A DNA stretch of 64,000 bases. Source: Streptomyces naganishii JCM 4654. Its GTDB lineage: Bacteria; Actinomycetota; Actinomycetes; Streptomycetales; Streptomycetaceae. The DNA is taken from the NCBI RefSeq assembly GCF_014650575.1, contig NZ_BMVF01000007.1:124001-188000 (forward strand). The letters run 5' to 3'. Positions 9,110-17,229 of this stretch are shown one piece after another; the first letter of the stretch is position 1, and every line of letters starts with the position of its first letter. The position numbers and the translations under genes are program-made. The notes under the pieces are model-generated. The model searched no databases. It had not been told where the DNA came from and saw nothing but the letters and a program-made list of their open reading frames with translations.

Positions 9110-9577
9110 TCAGATCCCCAGATCCTTGATGATCTTGGCCACGTGGCCGGTGGCCTTGACGTTGTAGAGGGCGCGTTCGACCTTGCCCTCCTCGTCGACG
9201 ATCACCGTGGAGCGGATGACGCCGGTGACCGTCTTGCCGTAGAGCTTCTTCTCGCCGAAGGCGCCGTAGGCCTCGAGGACCTGCTTGTCGGGGTCGGCGA
9301 GGAGGGTGACGCGCAGGGACTCCTTCTCGCGGAACTTGGCGAGCTTCTCCGGCTTGTCGGGGGAGATGCCGATCACGTCGTACCCCGCGCCGGCCAGCAG
9401 TTCCAGGTTGTCGGTGAAGTCGCAGGCCTGCTTGGTGCAGCCGGGGGTGAGGGCGGCCGGGTAGAAGTAGACGATGACCTTGCGGCCCTTGTGGCCGGCC
9501 AGCGACACCTCGTTGCCGTCGGCGTCGGGGAGGGTGAAGTCGGGGGCCGCGTCCCCGGGCTGGAGTCGCTCGGTCAT
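9110..9577 (-). CDS. bcp: Thioredoxin-dependent thiol peroxidase (Bcp/PrxQ)
   Basis: The protein has 155 residues. Seen: LQPGDAAPDFTLPDADG start and YFYPAALTPGCTKQACDF with the peroxidatic Cys47 and resolving Cys52, the spacing of the alpha-type Bcp subgroup. Then come IGISPD, a KFREKE segment and GVIRSTVIVDEEG. It is a cytoplasmic peroxiredoxin that reduces hydrogen peroxide and alkyl peroxides using thioredoxin. The gene is convergent with rdgB and divergent from the DUF3618 gene. Confidence 0.95.
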   Translation of the reverse strand: MTERLQPGDAAPDFTLPDADGNEVSLAGHKGRKVIVYFYPAALTPGCTKQACDFTDNLELLAGAGYDVIGISPDKPEKLAKFREKESLRVTLLADPDKQVLEAYGAFGEKKLYGKTVTGVIRSTVIVDEEGKVERALYNVKATGHVAKIIKDLGI

Positions 9578-9712
9578 CGAAGGTCGTCTCCTCTTGCGTG
9601 TGCCGGCAATACCGTGTCGGTCCGAGGGTAACCGGGGGTGCCGACAGTGCGGTCGTGGCGAGAGCTGACAGACTGTGCTGAACAGGCATCAGTTGACTTC
9701 GGAGGCGGTACG

Positions 9713-10042
9713 GTGGCGGACACCGCGGACACCAGGACCCCGGCTGAGATCGAGGCGGACATCAGGCGCCGCCGCGAGCTGCTCGCCGAGACGCTCGACG
9801 AGATCGGGGTGCGCGTGCACCCGAAGACCATCGTCGGGGACGCCAAGGCCAAGGTCGTCTCCAACATCGACCACACCCTCGGGCGGGCCTATGTGCAGGT
9901 CAACCGGGTCGTGAGCGATGTGCGGGCGCAGTTCGTGGACGAGGAGGGCGCGCCGCGTCTGGAGCGGGTCGTACCGGTCGCGCTCGTGGCGGTGGGACTG
10001 GTCGGGCTGCTGGCTTTCGGCGCGCGCAGGCGCCGGGGCTGA
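9713..10042 (+). CDS. DUF3618 membrane protein
   Basis: The protein has 109 residues. The GTG at 9713 has GGAGG seven bases upstream; a longer in-frame start at 9638 lacks one. Seen: RTPAEIEADIRRRRELLAETLDEIGVRVHPK, the defining DUF3618 helix. A single C-terminal TM helix (about residues 84-103, VPVALVAVGLVGLLAFGA) ends in a short RRRRG tail. The family is common in actinobacteria and of unknown function. It is probably a bitopic inner-membrane protein with a cytoplasmic helical N-terminus. Confidence 0.85.
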   Translation: MADTADTRTPAEIEADIRRRRELLAETLDEIGVRVHPKTIVGDAKAKVVSNIDHTLGRAYVQVNRVVSDVRAQFVDEEGAPRLERVVPVALVAVGLVGLLAFGARRRRG

Positions 10043-10097
10043 GCGGCACGGCGACCCACTGGCGTACGGACCCTCTCGAGGCAGGTAGGTTCGAGGT

Positions 10098-10454
10098 GTG
10101 AGCGCCAACAGAAACGAGCACAGCACCCAGCACGACAAGCTGCCGATCCGGATGCTGCACGACCGCGTGCTGGTCCGGCAGGACACCAGCGAGGGCGAGC
10201 GGCGTTCGGGCGGCGGCATCCTGATCCCCGCCACGGCGGCGGTCGGACGCCGGCTGGCCTGGGCGGAGGTCGTCGCGGTCGGGCAGAACGTGCGGACCGT
10301 GGAGCCGGGCGACCGTGTGCTGTACGACCCGGAGGACCGCGCCGAGGTGGAGGTGCGGGGCATCGCCTACGTGCTGATGCGCGAGCGCGATCTGCACGCG
10401 GTGGCCGCGGACCGGTTCGAGGGGTCGGAGGACTCCACCGGTCTGTATCTGTAA
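10098..10454 (+). CDS. GroES-like co-chaperonin family protein
   Basis: The protein has 118 residues, GTG start at 10098. Seen: PIRMLHDRVLVRQD, GGGILIPATAA, WAEVVAVGQNV, VEPGDRVLYDPED and YVLMRERDLHA, the Cpn10 beta-barrel blocks in order. The mobile-loop region is present but differs from the true GroES (GERRSGGG). The N- and C-terminal extensions are unlike the housekeeping groES. No groEL is adjacent, so it is a paralogue whose partner is unknown. A strong terminator follows. Confidence 0.85.
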   Translation: MSANRNEHSTQHDKLPIRMLHDRVLVRQDTSEGERRSGGGILIPATAAVGRRLAWAEVVAVGQNVRTVEPGDRVLYDPEDRAEVEVRGIAYVLMRERDLHAVAADRFEGSEDSTGLYL

Positions 10455-10492
10455 GCGAGTCCGCGAGTCCGCGAGTACGTCCTAGAAGTCCT

Positions 10493-10525
10493 GGAGGGGC
10501 CGGCGACCTGGTCGCCGGCCCCTCC
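10493..10525. terminator. 15-bp bidirectional hairpin
   Basis: A perfect 15-bp stem (10493-10507 with 10511-10525) and 3-nt loop lie between the convergent GroES-like and penicillin-binding protein genes. Confidence 0.88.
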
Positions 10526-10556
10526 GTCGTATGCGGTCCCCCTGACGGGGGCCGGG

Positions 10557-13511
10557 TCAGCCGCCGGGCGGTCCGGCCGCCGTGCCCGCCGTCGTGCCGC
10601 CGTCGCCGGTGCCGGCGTCGGTGCCGCCGGTGGTGGGAGTGCCTCCGGTCGTGCCGCCGTTGTTCCCGCCGCCGGTCTGGCCGCCCGTGGTCGGGGTGCC
10701 TCCGGTCGTGCCGCCGTTGTTCCCGCCGCCGGTCTGGCCGCCCGTGGTCGGGGTGCCGCCGGTGCCGCCCGTGGTGGGGGTGCCGTCGGTGCCTCCGGTG
10801 GTCGGGGTGCCCCCGGTGGTGTCTCCAGTGGTGCCGCCGGTCTGGCCGTTGGTCTGGCCCTGGGTGTCCTGGCCGCCGGTTCCGGTGCCGGTGCCGGGCG
10901 TGCCGCCGTTGTCCTGGCCGCCGGTGCCGGGCGTCTGGGAGGACGGTCCGGTGGACGGCGGCTGGACCTGGTCCGCGCCGTCCTGGACCTGGAGGTCGAA
11001 GTCGGTGGCCGGGGTGCCCTCGAGGGCGTCGTGGGTGAACTGCGCCCAGATCTCGGCGGGCGCGCCGCCGCCGTTGACGCGGGGGAGGCCCATGGCGCCG
11101 TAGAGCGACTTGTGCGCGGCGGTGACGGGGTCCTGGCCCATGACGGAGACGACGGTGGCCAGGTCGGGCGTGTAGCCGGCGAACCAGGCGGCGGTGTCCT
11201 CCTCGGCGGTGCCGGTCTTGCCGGCGGCCGGGCGGCCGGCGCCCTGCGCGGCGGTCGCGGTGCCGTTCTCGACGACGGACCGCAGGACCGAGGTGGTGGT
11301 GTCGGCGGCCTCGCGGCTGACGGCCTGCGTCGTCTGCCGTTCGGGCAGTTGTACGGCGTCGGCGCCGTCCTTGGTGATCTTCTTGAGGATGGTGTACATG
11401 CCGTGCTCGCCGTGGTTGGCGAGCGTGGCGTAGGCCTCGGCCATGTCGAGGACGCTGGCGGTGGCCGGGCCGAGCGCGATGGACGGGGTGGGGGTCAGGT
11501 CGGGCGTGCCGCCGGGGATGCCGAGGGCGGTCGCGGTGTCCCTGACCTTGTCGGGGCCCACGTCCACGGCCATCTGCGCGTACACGGCGTTGACGGACTT
11601 GTCGGTGGCCTCGCGGACGGTGATGTTGCCGTAGGAGTGCTGGTCCTCGTTCTCGGGGGCGTACGAGCCGCCGGCCCAGCCCTGGACGGGGCGCTGGTTG
11701 GTGCCGTCGTAGACGGTGCCGGGGGTGATGGTGCGGCCGTCGAGGGTGGTGGAGTGGTTCTGTATGGCGGAGGTGAGCACGAAGGGCTTGAAGGTGGAGC
11801 CGACCTGGAAGTCCCGGCGGGTGGCGTTGTTCGTGTACTGCTTGACGTAGTCGATGCCGCCGTAGAGGGCGACGACCTCACCGGTCTTGGGGTCGACGGC
11901 GGCGCCGCCCGCCCGTACGTAGGTGTCGACCTTGCGGTTCTTCTTGTCGAGCTTGGACATCAGGCGGTCGTCGACGGCCTTCACGAAGGCGTTCTGCCTG
12001 CTCTTCTGGAGCGTGGTCGTGATGCGGTAGCCGCCGGCGGCGAGTTCGTCCTCGCTGAGGATCTTGTTGGCGGCGAGGTAGTCCTTGATGGCGCGCACGA
12101 GGTAGCCGCGCTGTCCGGACATGGTGGTGGGGACGGTGGCCTCCTTCGGGGCCGGGAACTTCATCCCGGCCCGCTCGGAGGCGCTGAGCCAGCCCTGCTT
12201 GACCATGCCGTCCAGGACGTAGTTCCAGCGGGCCACGGCGGCGGCCCTGTTCTCGGGGTGGGCCGAGACGTCGTACTCGCTGGGGGCGTTGACCAGTGCG
12301 GCGAGGTAGGCGGCGCGGGCCGGGTCGAGGTCCTTGGCCTTGACGCCGTAGTAGGCCTGGGCGGCGGCCTGGATGCCGTAGGCGTTGCGGCCGAAGTAGC
12401 TGGTGTTGAGGTAGCCCTCGAGGATCTTCGACTTGGACTCGTTGCGGTCGAGTTTGATCGAGATGAAGAACTCCTTCACCTTGCGGGTGACGGTCTGTTC
12501 CTGGCCCAGGTAGTAGTTCTTCACGTACTGCTGAGTGATCGTCGAGCCGGACTGCCTGCCCTTGCCGGTGGCCGTGTTCCAGGCCGCCCGCACCATCGCC
12601 TTGGGGTCGATGGCGGACTCGGTGTAGAAGTCCCGGTCCTCGGCGGCGAGCACGGCATGCTGGGCGTTCATGGAGACCTGGTCGAGGGAGACGTTCTCCC
12701 GGTTGATGTCGCCGTCACGCGCGATCTCGGTGCCGTCCGCGTACAGGTAGACGTTGGCCTGCTTCATGGCCAACGCGTTGGCGGGCGGGATCTTCACGAG
12801 GGAGTACCCGAGGAAGAACGCCCCGATCGCGATCAGTACGACGGTGATGAACCCTCCCAGCACCATCCGCCAGGTCGGGAACAGCCGACGCCACCCACTC
12901 CGCTTCCGCCGCCCGGCTTTACCACCGGCGCCACCGGCGGCACCCTCAACGGGAGGCCGGGCGGGGCTGGTTGAGCGGGGCGCGGGGGGCGCGGTGGGCG
13001 CGGGGCGGGGGCTCGGGGGCACCGGGGCCGGGCGCGCGGAGGCGTTCCCCGAGGGCCTGACCGGCTCCCCGGCGGTGCCCTCGGCCGAAGCGGCGACCGC
13101 CCTCTTGACCGGGGCCTTGCCCGCGCCCTCGGCGGAGGCGCCGGCCGGGGCCTTGCCCGCGCCCTCGGCGGAGGCGTAGCCCGAGCCCTCACCCGTGCCC
13201 GTGCCCACGTCCTCAGCCCGGCCCTGGCCCGAACGCTCAGCCGTGTCCTCACCCGGGCCCTTACCCGTGTCCTCACCCGGGCCCTTGCCCGTGTCCTCAG
13301 CCCGGTCCTTGCCCGCACTCTCACCCGGGCGTCCGCCCGAGTCTCCGGTCCGGGTCGCGTCCGGGACGTCAGTCGCGCCCTCGTCCGGTCCCCTGCCCGT
13401 GTCCTGAGCCCGGGCCCCGTCCGAGACGTCGGCCTTGCCCGTGTCCTTGCCCGAGTTCGGGTCCGCCCCGGGGGGAGCGGGGGATGCCGCGGGCTGTGGC
13501 TCGTCGTTCAT
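10557..13511 (-). CDS. Class A penicillin-binding protein with repetitive termini
   Basis: The protein has about 984 residues. The ATG at 13511 is chosen; a GTG three codons upstream (13520) is nearer the AGGAG and cannot be excluded. Seen in order: a disordered, repeat-rich cytoplasmic region (1-200), a TM helix (about 213-232) and a GT51 glycosyltransferase (EDRDFY near 292, GSTITQQ). A transpeptidase follows with GSTFKPF (SxxK, near 572), SVN (near 640) and GKTGTAEE (near 765). The Gly/Thr/Asn-rich tail (from about 880) contains exact 19-residue repeats. It polymerises and cross-links peptidoglycan at the outer face of the membrane. It is much longer than typical class A PBPs because of its two low-complexity ends. 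Confidence 0.93.
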   Translation of the reverse strand: MNDEPQPAASPAPPGADPNSGKDTGKADVSDGARAQDTGRGPDEGATDVPDATRTGDSGGRPGESAGKDRAEDTGKGPGEDTGKGPGEDTAERSGQGRAEDVGTGTGEGSGYASAEGAGKAPAGASAEGAGKAPVKRAVAASAEGTAGEPVRPSGNASARPAPVPPSPRPAPTAPPAPRSTSPARPPVEGAAGGAGGKAGRRKRSGWRRLFPTWRMVLGGFITVVLIAIGAFFLGYSLVKIPPANALAMKQANVYLYADGTEIARDGDINRENVSLDQVSMNAQHAVLAAEDRDFYTESAIDPKAMVRAAWNTATGKGRQSGSTITQQYVKNYYLGQEQTVTRKVKEFFISIKLDRNESKSKILEGYLNTSYFGRNAYGIQAAAQAYYGVKAKDLDPARAAYLAALVNAPSEYDVSAHPENRAAAVARWNYVLDGMVKQGWLSASERAGMKFPAPKEATVPTTMSGQRGYLVRAIKDYLAANKILSEDELAAGGYRITTTLQKSRQNAFVKAVDDRLMSKLDKKNRKVDTYVRAGGAAVDPKTGEVVALYGGIDYVKQYTNNATRRDFQVGSTFKPFVLTSAIQNHSTTLDGRTITPGTVYDGTNQRPVQGWAGGSYAPENEDQHSYGNITVREATDKSVNAVYAQMAVDVGPDKVRDTATALGIPGGTPDLTPTPSIALGPATASVLDMAEAYATLANHGEHGMYTILKKITKDGADAVQLPERQTTQAVSREAADTTTSVLRSVVENGTATAAQGAGRPAAGKTGTAEEDTAAWFAGYTPDLATVVSVMGQDPVTAAHKSLYGAMGLPRVNGGGAPAEIWAQFTHDALEGTPATDFDLQVQDGADQVQPPSTGPSSQTPGTGGQDNGGTPGTGTGTGGQDTQGQTNGQTGGTTGDTTGGTPTTGGTDGTPTTGGTGGTPTTGGQTGGGNNGGTTGGTPTTGGQTGGGNNGGTTGGTPTTGGTDAGTGDGGTTAGTAAGPPGG
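10639..10752 (-). repeat. Two exact 57-bp tandem copies inside the PBP gene tail
   Basis: Copies lie at 10639-10695 and 10696-10752, each coding 19 residues of a Gly/Thr/Asn/Gln-rich sequence. Degenerate copies continue to about 10860. They are in frame (57 = 3 x 19), so length changes would keep the protein open. Confidence 0.9.
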
Positions 13512-13714
13512 GTCGTGCACGGACTCCTGTTTTCGCCTCGTACGTTCCCGTACGCCCTCATGCGCCTTGTGCGCCCCCGGATGAAGACTCTCGCACCAAC
13601 CGTTCCGTTCCCGGTTCCAGGCATCCGTTCGGGCCGGAAAACGCGTGGCACGTCACATCACGTACGTACTAGGCTCCTGCGCTTCGGTGTCGGCGGACCT
13701 GGAAGGCGGTTGAC

Positions 13715-14515
13715 GTGGGTGCTGGGCGGTTGTACGCGGCCGTCGCGGCGGGGGGATTCAGACGGTACGCGACGTACCGGACGGCGACGGCCGCCGGGGT
13801 GTTCACCAACACGGTTTTCGGCCTGATCCTCGTCTACACCTACCTCGCCCTGTGGGACGTACGCCCGCACCTCGGCGGCTACGACCGCGCCCAGGCGGTC
13901 ACGTACGTCTGGCTGGGCCAGGCCTTCCTCGCGGCGCTCGCCCTCGGCGGCGGCGGGGCCGAGGACGAGCTGATGGAGCGCATCCGTACGGGTGACATCG
14001 CCATCGACCTCTACCGCCCCGCCGACCTCCAGCTCTGGTGGCTCTGCGCGGACGTGGGCCGGGCCATGTTCCAGCTGATCGGCCGGGGCGTCGTCCCCTT
14101 CGTCTTCGGCGCGCTGTGCTTCCCCGTCGCGCTCCCGGCGGACCCGCTGACCTGGCTCGCCTTCGCCGGCACCGTACTGCTGGCGATGCTGGTCGGCTTC
14201 GGCATCCGCTTCCTGGTCGCGCTGAGCGCCTTCTGGCTGATGGACGGCACCGGCGTGGTGCAGATGGCCTGGCTCGCCGGCTTCTTCTGCTCCGGCATGC
14301 TGCTCCCGCTCAACGTCTTCCCCGGCACCCTCGGCGAGGTCGTCCGTGCCCTGCCGTGGTCGTCGCTGCTCCAGGCCCCCGCCGACGTGCTGCTCGGGCA
14401 CGCGGACGTCCCGGCCACCTACGCCTTCCAGGGCGCCTGGGCGCTGGCGCTCCTCGCCGCCGGCCGGCTGCTCCAGCGGGCCGCTACCCGGCGGGTGGTG
14501 GTCCAGGGTGGCTGA
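13715..14515 (+). CDS. ABC-2 type exporter permease, first subunit
   Basis: The protein has 266 residues, GTG at 13715 after GGAAGGCGG. Seen: about six hydrophobic segments, with ELMERIRTGDIAIDLYRPADLQ between TM2 and TM3, typical of the PF06182 ABC-2 family (COG4587/COG3694 pairs). It should form the membrane pore with the next gene product and the ATPase at 15426. The substrate is unknown. The stop overlaps the next start by 8 bases, showing translational coupling. Confidence 0.85.
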   Translation: MGAGRLYAAVAAGGFRRYATYRTATAAGVFTNTVFGLILVYTYLALWDVRPHLGGYDRAQAVTYVWLGQAFLAALALGGGGAEDELMERIRTGDIAIDLYRPADLQLWWLCADVGRAMFQLIGRGVVPFVFGALCFPVALPADPLTWLAFAGTVLLAMLVGFGIRFLVALSAFWLMDGTGVVQMAWLAGFFCSGMLLPLNVFPGTLGEVVRALPWSSLLQAPADVLLGHADVPATYAFQGAWALALLAAGRLLQRAATRRVVVQGG

Positions 14516-15326
14516 ACACCGGCTCGGTGAGGCCCTGCGCGCCTACCGCCTGATCGCGGGCATGTGGGTGCGCTCCACGATGGCGTACCGCGCCTCCTTC
14601 CTCATGACGACCTTCGGCAACTTCGCGGCGACCGCCCTCGACTTCGTCGCGATCCTGCTGATGTTCTCCCGCGTCGGCGCGCTCGGCGGCTACCCGCTGC
14701 CCGAGGTCGCCTTCCTTTACGCGCTGACCAGCATCTCCTTCGGTCTCGCGGACCTGGCGATCGGCTCGATGGACCGGCTGGGGCGGCGGGTGCGCGACGG
14801 CACCCTCGACACCCTGCTGGTGCGCCCCGCGCCGGTGCTCGCGCAGGTCGCCGCCGACCGCTTCGCGCTGCGCCGGCTGGGCCGGGTCACGCAGGGCGCG
14901 CTGGTGCTGGGCTGGTCGCTCACCCGGCTCGACGTCGACTGGACGGCGTCCAAGCTGCTGCTGATGCCGGTGGCGATGGTGAGCGGCTGCGGGATCTTCT
15001 GCGCGGTATTCGTGGCCGGCGCCGCCTTCCAGTTCGTGGCGCAGGACGCCTCCGAGGTGCAGAACGCCTTCACCTACGGCGGCACCACCCTGCTCCAGTA
15101 CCCGCCCACGGTGTTCTCGAAGGAGCTGGTGCGCGGGGTGACGTTCGTACTGCCGCTGGCCTTCGTCAACTGGCTGCCCGCGCTGTACGTGCTGGGGCGG
15201 CCGTATCCGCTGGACCTGCCACGCTGGACGGCGTTCGCGCCGCCGCTCGTCGCGCTCGCCTGCTGCGCGCTCGCGGGGGCCGCCTGGCGGGTGGGCCTGA
15301 GGTCGTACCGGAGCACGGGGAGTTGA
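14508..15326 (+). CDS. ABC-2 type exporter permease, second subunit
   Basis: The protein has 272 residues, GTG at 14508 inside the end of the previous gene. Seen: six predicted TM segments, and the loop SMDRLGRRVRDGTLDTLLVRPAPVL matching the corresponding loop of the partner (RIRTGDIAIDLYRPA). The two are paralogous half-pores. Membrane-spanning parts include FVNWLPALYVLGRPY. It probably works as a heterodimer with the first permease. The substrate is unknown. Confidence 0.85.
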   Translation: MAEHRLGEALRAYRLIAGMWVRSTMAYRASFLMTTFGNFAATALDFVAILLMFSRVGALGGYPLPEVAFLYALTSISFGLADLAIGSMDRLGRRVRDGTLDTLLVRPAPVLAQVAADRFALRRLGRVTQGALVLGWSLTRLDVDWTASKLLLMPVAMVSGCGIFCAVFVAGAAFQFVAQDASEVQNAFTYGGTTLLQYPPTVFSKELVRGVTFVLPLAFVNWLPALYVLGRPYPLDLPRWTAFAPPLVALACCALAGAAWRVGLRSYRSTGS

Positions 15327-15425
15327 GACCGCGGTACGGGAGCCGGGACCGCAGCACGCAGTACGGGAGTCGGGGCCGCAGTCCGCAGTACGCGGTAAGG
15401 GGAGTCGAGGAGGGAGACGGCGGCG

Positions 15426-16448
15426 ATGGTGACGGCGACGGAAGCGGCGGCCAAGGGCGACGGTGAGGGTGAACGCCCGCCCGGCGAGGGTGTGTTCATC
15501 GAGCTCGACCGGGTCGAGAAGGTGTTCGAGGTGCGCAGGAAGACCGGCTTCCTGCGGCGCGAGCGCCGGCAGGTGCGCGCGGTCGACGCGCTGTCCTTCA
15601 CCGTGGCGCGCGGCGAGATGGTCGGCTACATCGGCCCGAACGGCGCCGGGAAGTCCACCACGATCAAGATGCTCACCGGCATCCTCACCCCGAGCGGAGG
15701 CCGGCTGCGCGTGGCCGGCATCGACCCCTCCCGCGAGCGCACCCGGCTCGCACGGCGCATCGGCGTGGTGTTCGGCCAGCGCACGACCCTGTGGTGGGAC
15801 CTGCCGCTCATCGACTCCTACCGCCTGATGCACCGCATGTACCGCATCCCCGACGCCCGTTACCGCGCCAACCTCGACCGCTGCGTCGAACTCCTCGAAC
15901 TGGCCGACCTGCTGGACGTCCCCGTACGCCAGCTCTCCCTCGGCCAGCGCATGCGCGGCGACATCGCGGCGGCCCTGCTGCACGACCCCGAGGTGCTGTA
16001 CCTCGACGAGCCGACGATCGGCCTGGACGTGGTCAGCAAGGCCAAGGTGCGCACCTTCCTGCGCGACCTGAACGCCGAGCGCGGCACAACCGTGCTGCTG
16101 ACCACGCACGACCTTCAGGACATCGAGCAGCTGTGCTCCCGCGTGATGGTCATCGACCACGGGCGCCTGATGTACGACGGCCCGCTCGCCGGGCTGCACG
16201 AGGCGGCCGAGGGCGAGCGCACCCTCGTCGTCGACCTGGAGCGCGAGCTGCCGCCGATCGAGGTGCCGGACGCCCGTGTCGTGCGCGTGGAGGGCCCGCG
16301 GCAGTGGCTGGCCTTCCCGGCGGCCGCGTCGGCGGCACCGCTGGTGGCCCGGATCGCGGAGAGGTACCCGCTGGTCGACCTGTCGGTGCGCGAGCCGGAC
16401 ATCGAGGCCGTCATCGCGAAGATGTACGCGGGCAAAGCGGTCTCGTAG
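15426..16448 (+). CDS. ABC transporter ATP-binding protein
   Basis: The protein has 340 residues. The ATG at 15426 follows GGAGGGAGACGG. Seen: Walker A GPNGAGKST (near residue 78), the Q-loop in VFGQRTTLWWDLP (a marker of the COG4586 subfamily), signature LSLGQRMRG, Walker B VLYLDEPT and switch His in TTHDLQD. It is a cytoplasmic ATPase driving the two permeases encoded just upstream; the three genes form one operon. A 99-bp gap before it holds imperfect GGGAG/CGCAGTACG repeats. Confidence 0.92.
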   Translation: MVTATEAAAKGDGEGERPPGEGVFIELDRVEKVFEVRRKTGFLRRERRQVRAVDALSFTVARGEMVGYIGPNGAGKSTTIKMLTGILTPSGGRLRVAGIDPSRERTRLARRIGVVFGQRTTLWWDLPLIDSYRLMHRMYRIPDARYRANLDRCVELLELADLLDVPVRQLSLGQRMRGDIAAALLHDPEVLYLDEPTIGLDVVSKAKVRTFLRDLNAERGTTVLLTTHDLQDIEQLCSRVMVIDHGRLMYDGPLAGLHEAAEGERTLVVDLERELPPIEVPDARVVRVEGPRQWLAFPAAASAAPLVARIAERYPLVDLSVREPDIEAVIAKMYAGKAVS

Positions 16449-16458
16449 GCTGCTTCCC

Positions 16459-17217
16459 ATGACGGAGGAACTCCCGGAGCTTCGCGCTTCCGACGCCGAT
16501 CGTGAACGAGTCGCCGAGCACCTGCGGGACGCCCTCGCGGAGGGCCGTCTCGACATGGCGGAGTTCGAGGAGCGGCTGGAGGCGACGTACAAGGCGCGCA
16601 CCTACGCCGAACTCGCCCCGATCACCCGGGACCTGCCTGTGCCAGGGGTGAGCGCGCCGGCTGTGAACATGGTCAAGCAGCCTGCGGAGGACGGGAGTTG
16701 GCCGGGCCGGATGGTCGGCGGCGAGGGCTCCTCGTCGTGGGCCGTCGCCGTCATGTCCGGGTTCCAGCGCAAGGGGCGCTGGACCGTGCCCAAGCGGTTC
16801 AACTGCTTCGCCTTCTGGGGCGGCGGCGAGATCGACCTGCGCGAGGCGAACTTCGCCGACCGCGAGGTCGAGATCAACTGCGTGGCGATCATGGGCGGGG
16901 TGCAGGTGATCGTGCCGCCCGGCGTCGAGGTGGTCGTGCGCGGGATCGGCGTGATGGGCGGCTTCGACCACCGCGAGGAGGGCACCCCGGGCGAGCCCGG
17001 CGCCCCCCGCGTGATCGTGACCGGCTTCGCCTTCTGGGGCGGGGTGGGGATCGAGCGCAAGCTCACCAGGGCCGAGCGCGACCGCTTGAAGGAGGAGCGC
17101 CGCCAGGAGCGCCTGGACCGCCGCGCGGAGCGCCGGGAACTGCAGGCGTCCCGCCGCGAGGAGCGCTGGGAGGCGGCCCGCGACCGCCACCGCTACCGCC
17201 ACGGCCGCCGCCCCTGA
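16459..17217 (+). CDS. DUF1707 / LiaF-C-like protein
   Basis: The protein has 252 residues. The ATG at 16459 is 10 bases after the ABC ATPase stop, so it may belong to that operon. Seen: DUF1707 at the N-terminus (LRASDADRERVAEHLRDALAEGRLDMAEFEERL, about 9-60). A DUF2154/LiaF C-terminal-type beta domain follows (FNCFAFWGGGEIDLREANF and similar strands, 110-200), then a very Arg/Glu-rich tail. No TM segment is seen. Domains of this kind occur in actinobacterial proteins linked to cell-envelope stress, but the role here is unknown. Confidence 0.8.
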   Translation: MTEELPELRASDADRERVAEHLRDALAEGRLDMAEFEERLEATYKARTYAELAPITRDLPVPGVSAPAVNMVKQPAEDGSWPGRMVGGEGSSSWAVAVMSGFQRKGRWTVPKRFNCFAFWGGGEIDLREANFADREVEINCVAIMGGVQVIVPPGVEVVVRGIGVMGGFDHREEGTPGEPGAPRVIVTGFAFWGGVGIERKLTRAERDRLKEERRQERLDRRAERRELQASRREERWEAARDRHRYRHGRRP

Positions 17218-17229
17218 GCCCCCGCGCGG

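Noticed and set aside
10639..10752. Possible CRISPR-like or regulatory repeat
   Set aside because: Direct in-frame 57-bp copies inside the PBP coding sequence.
11031..12974. Long plus-strand open frame opposite the PBP gene
   Set aside because: A shadow of the GC-rich PBP coding strand; Gly/Val/Asp-rich low complexity, no ribosome site and no domain.
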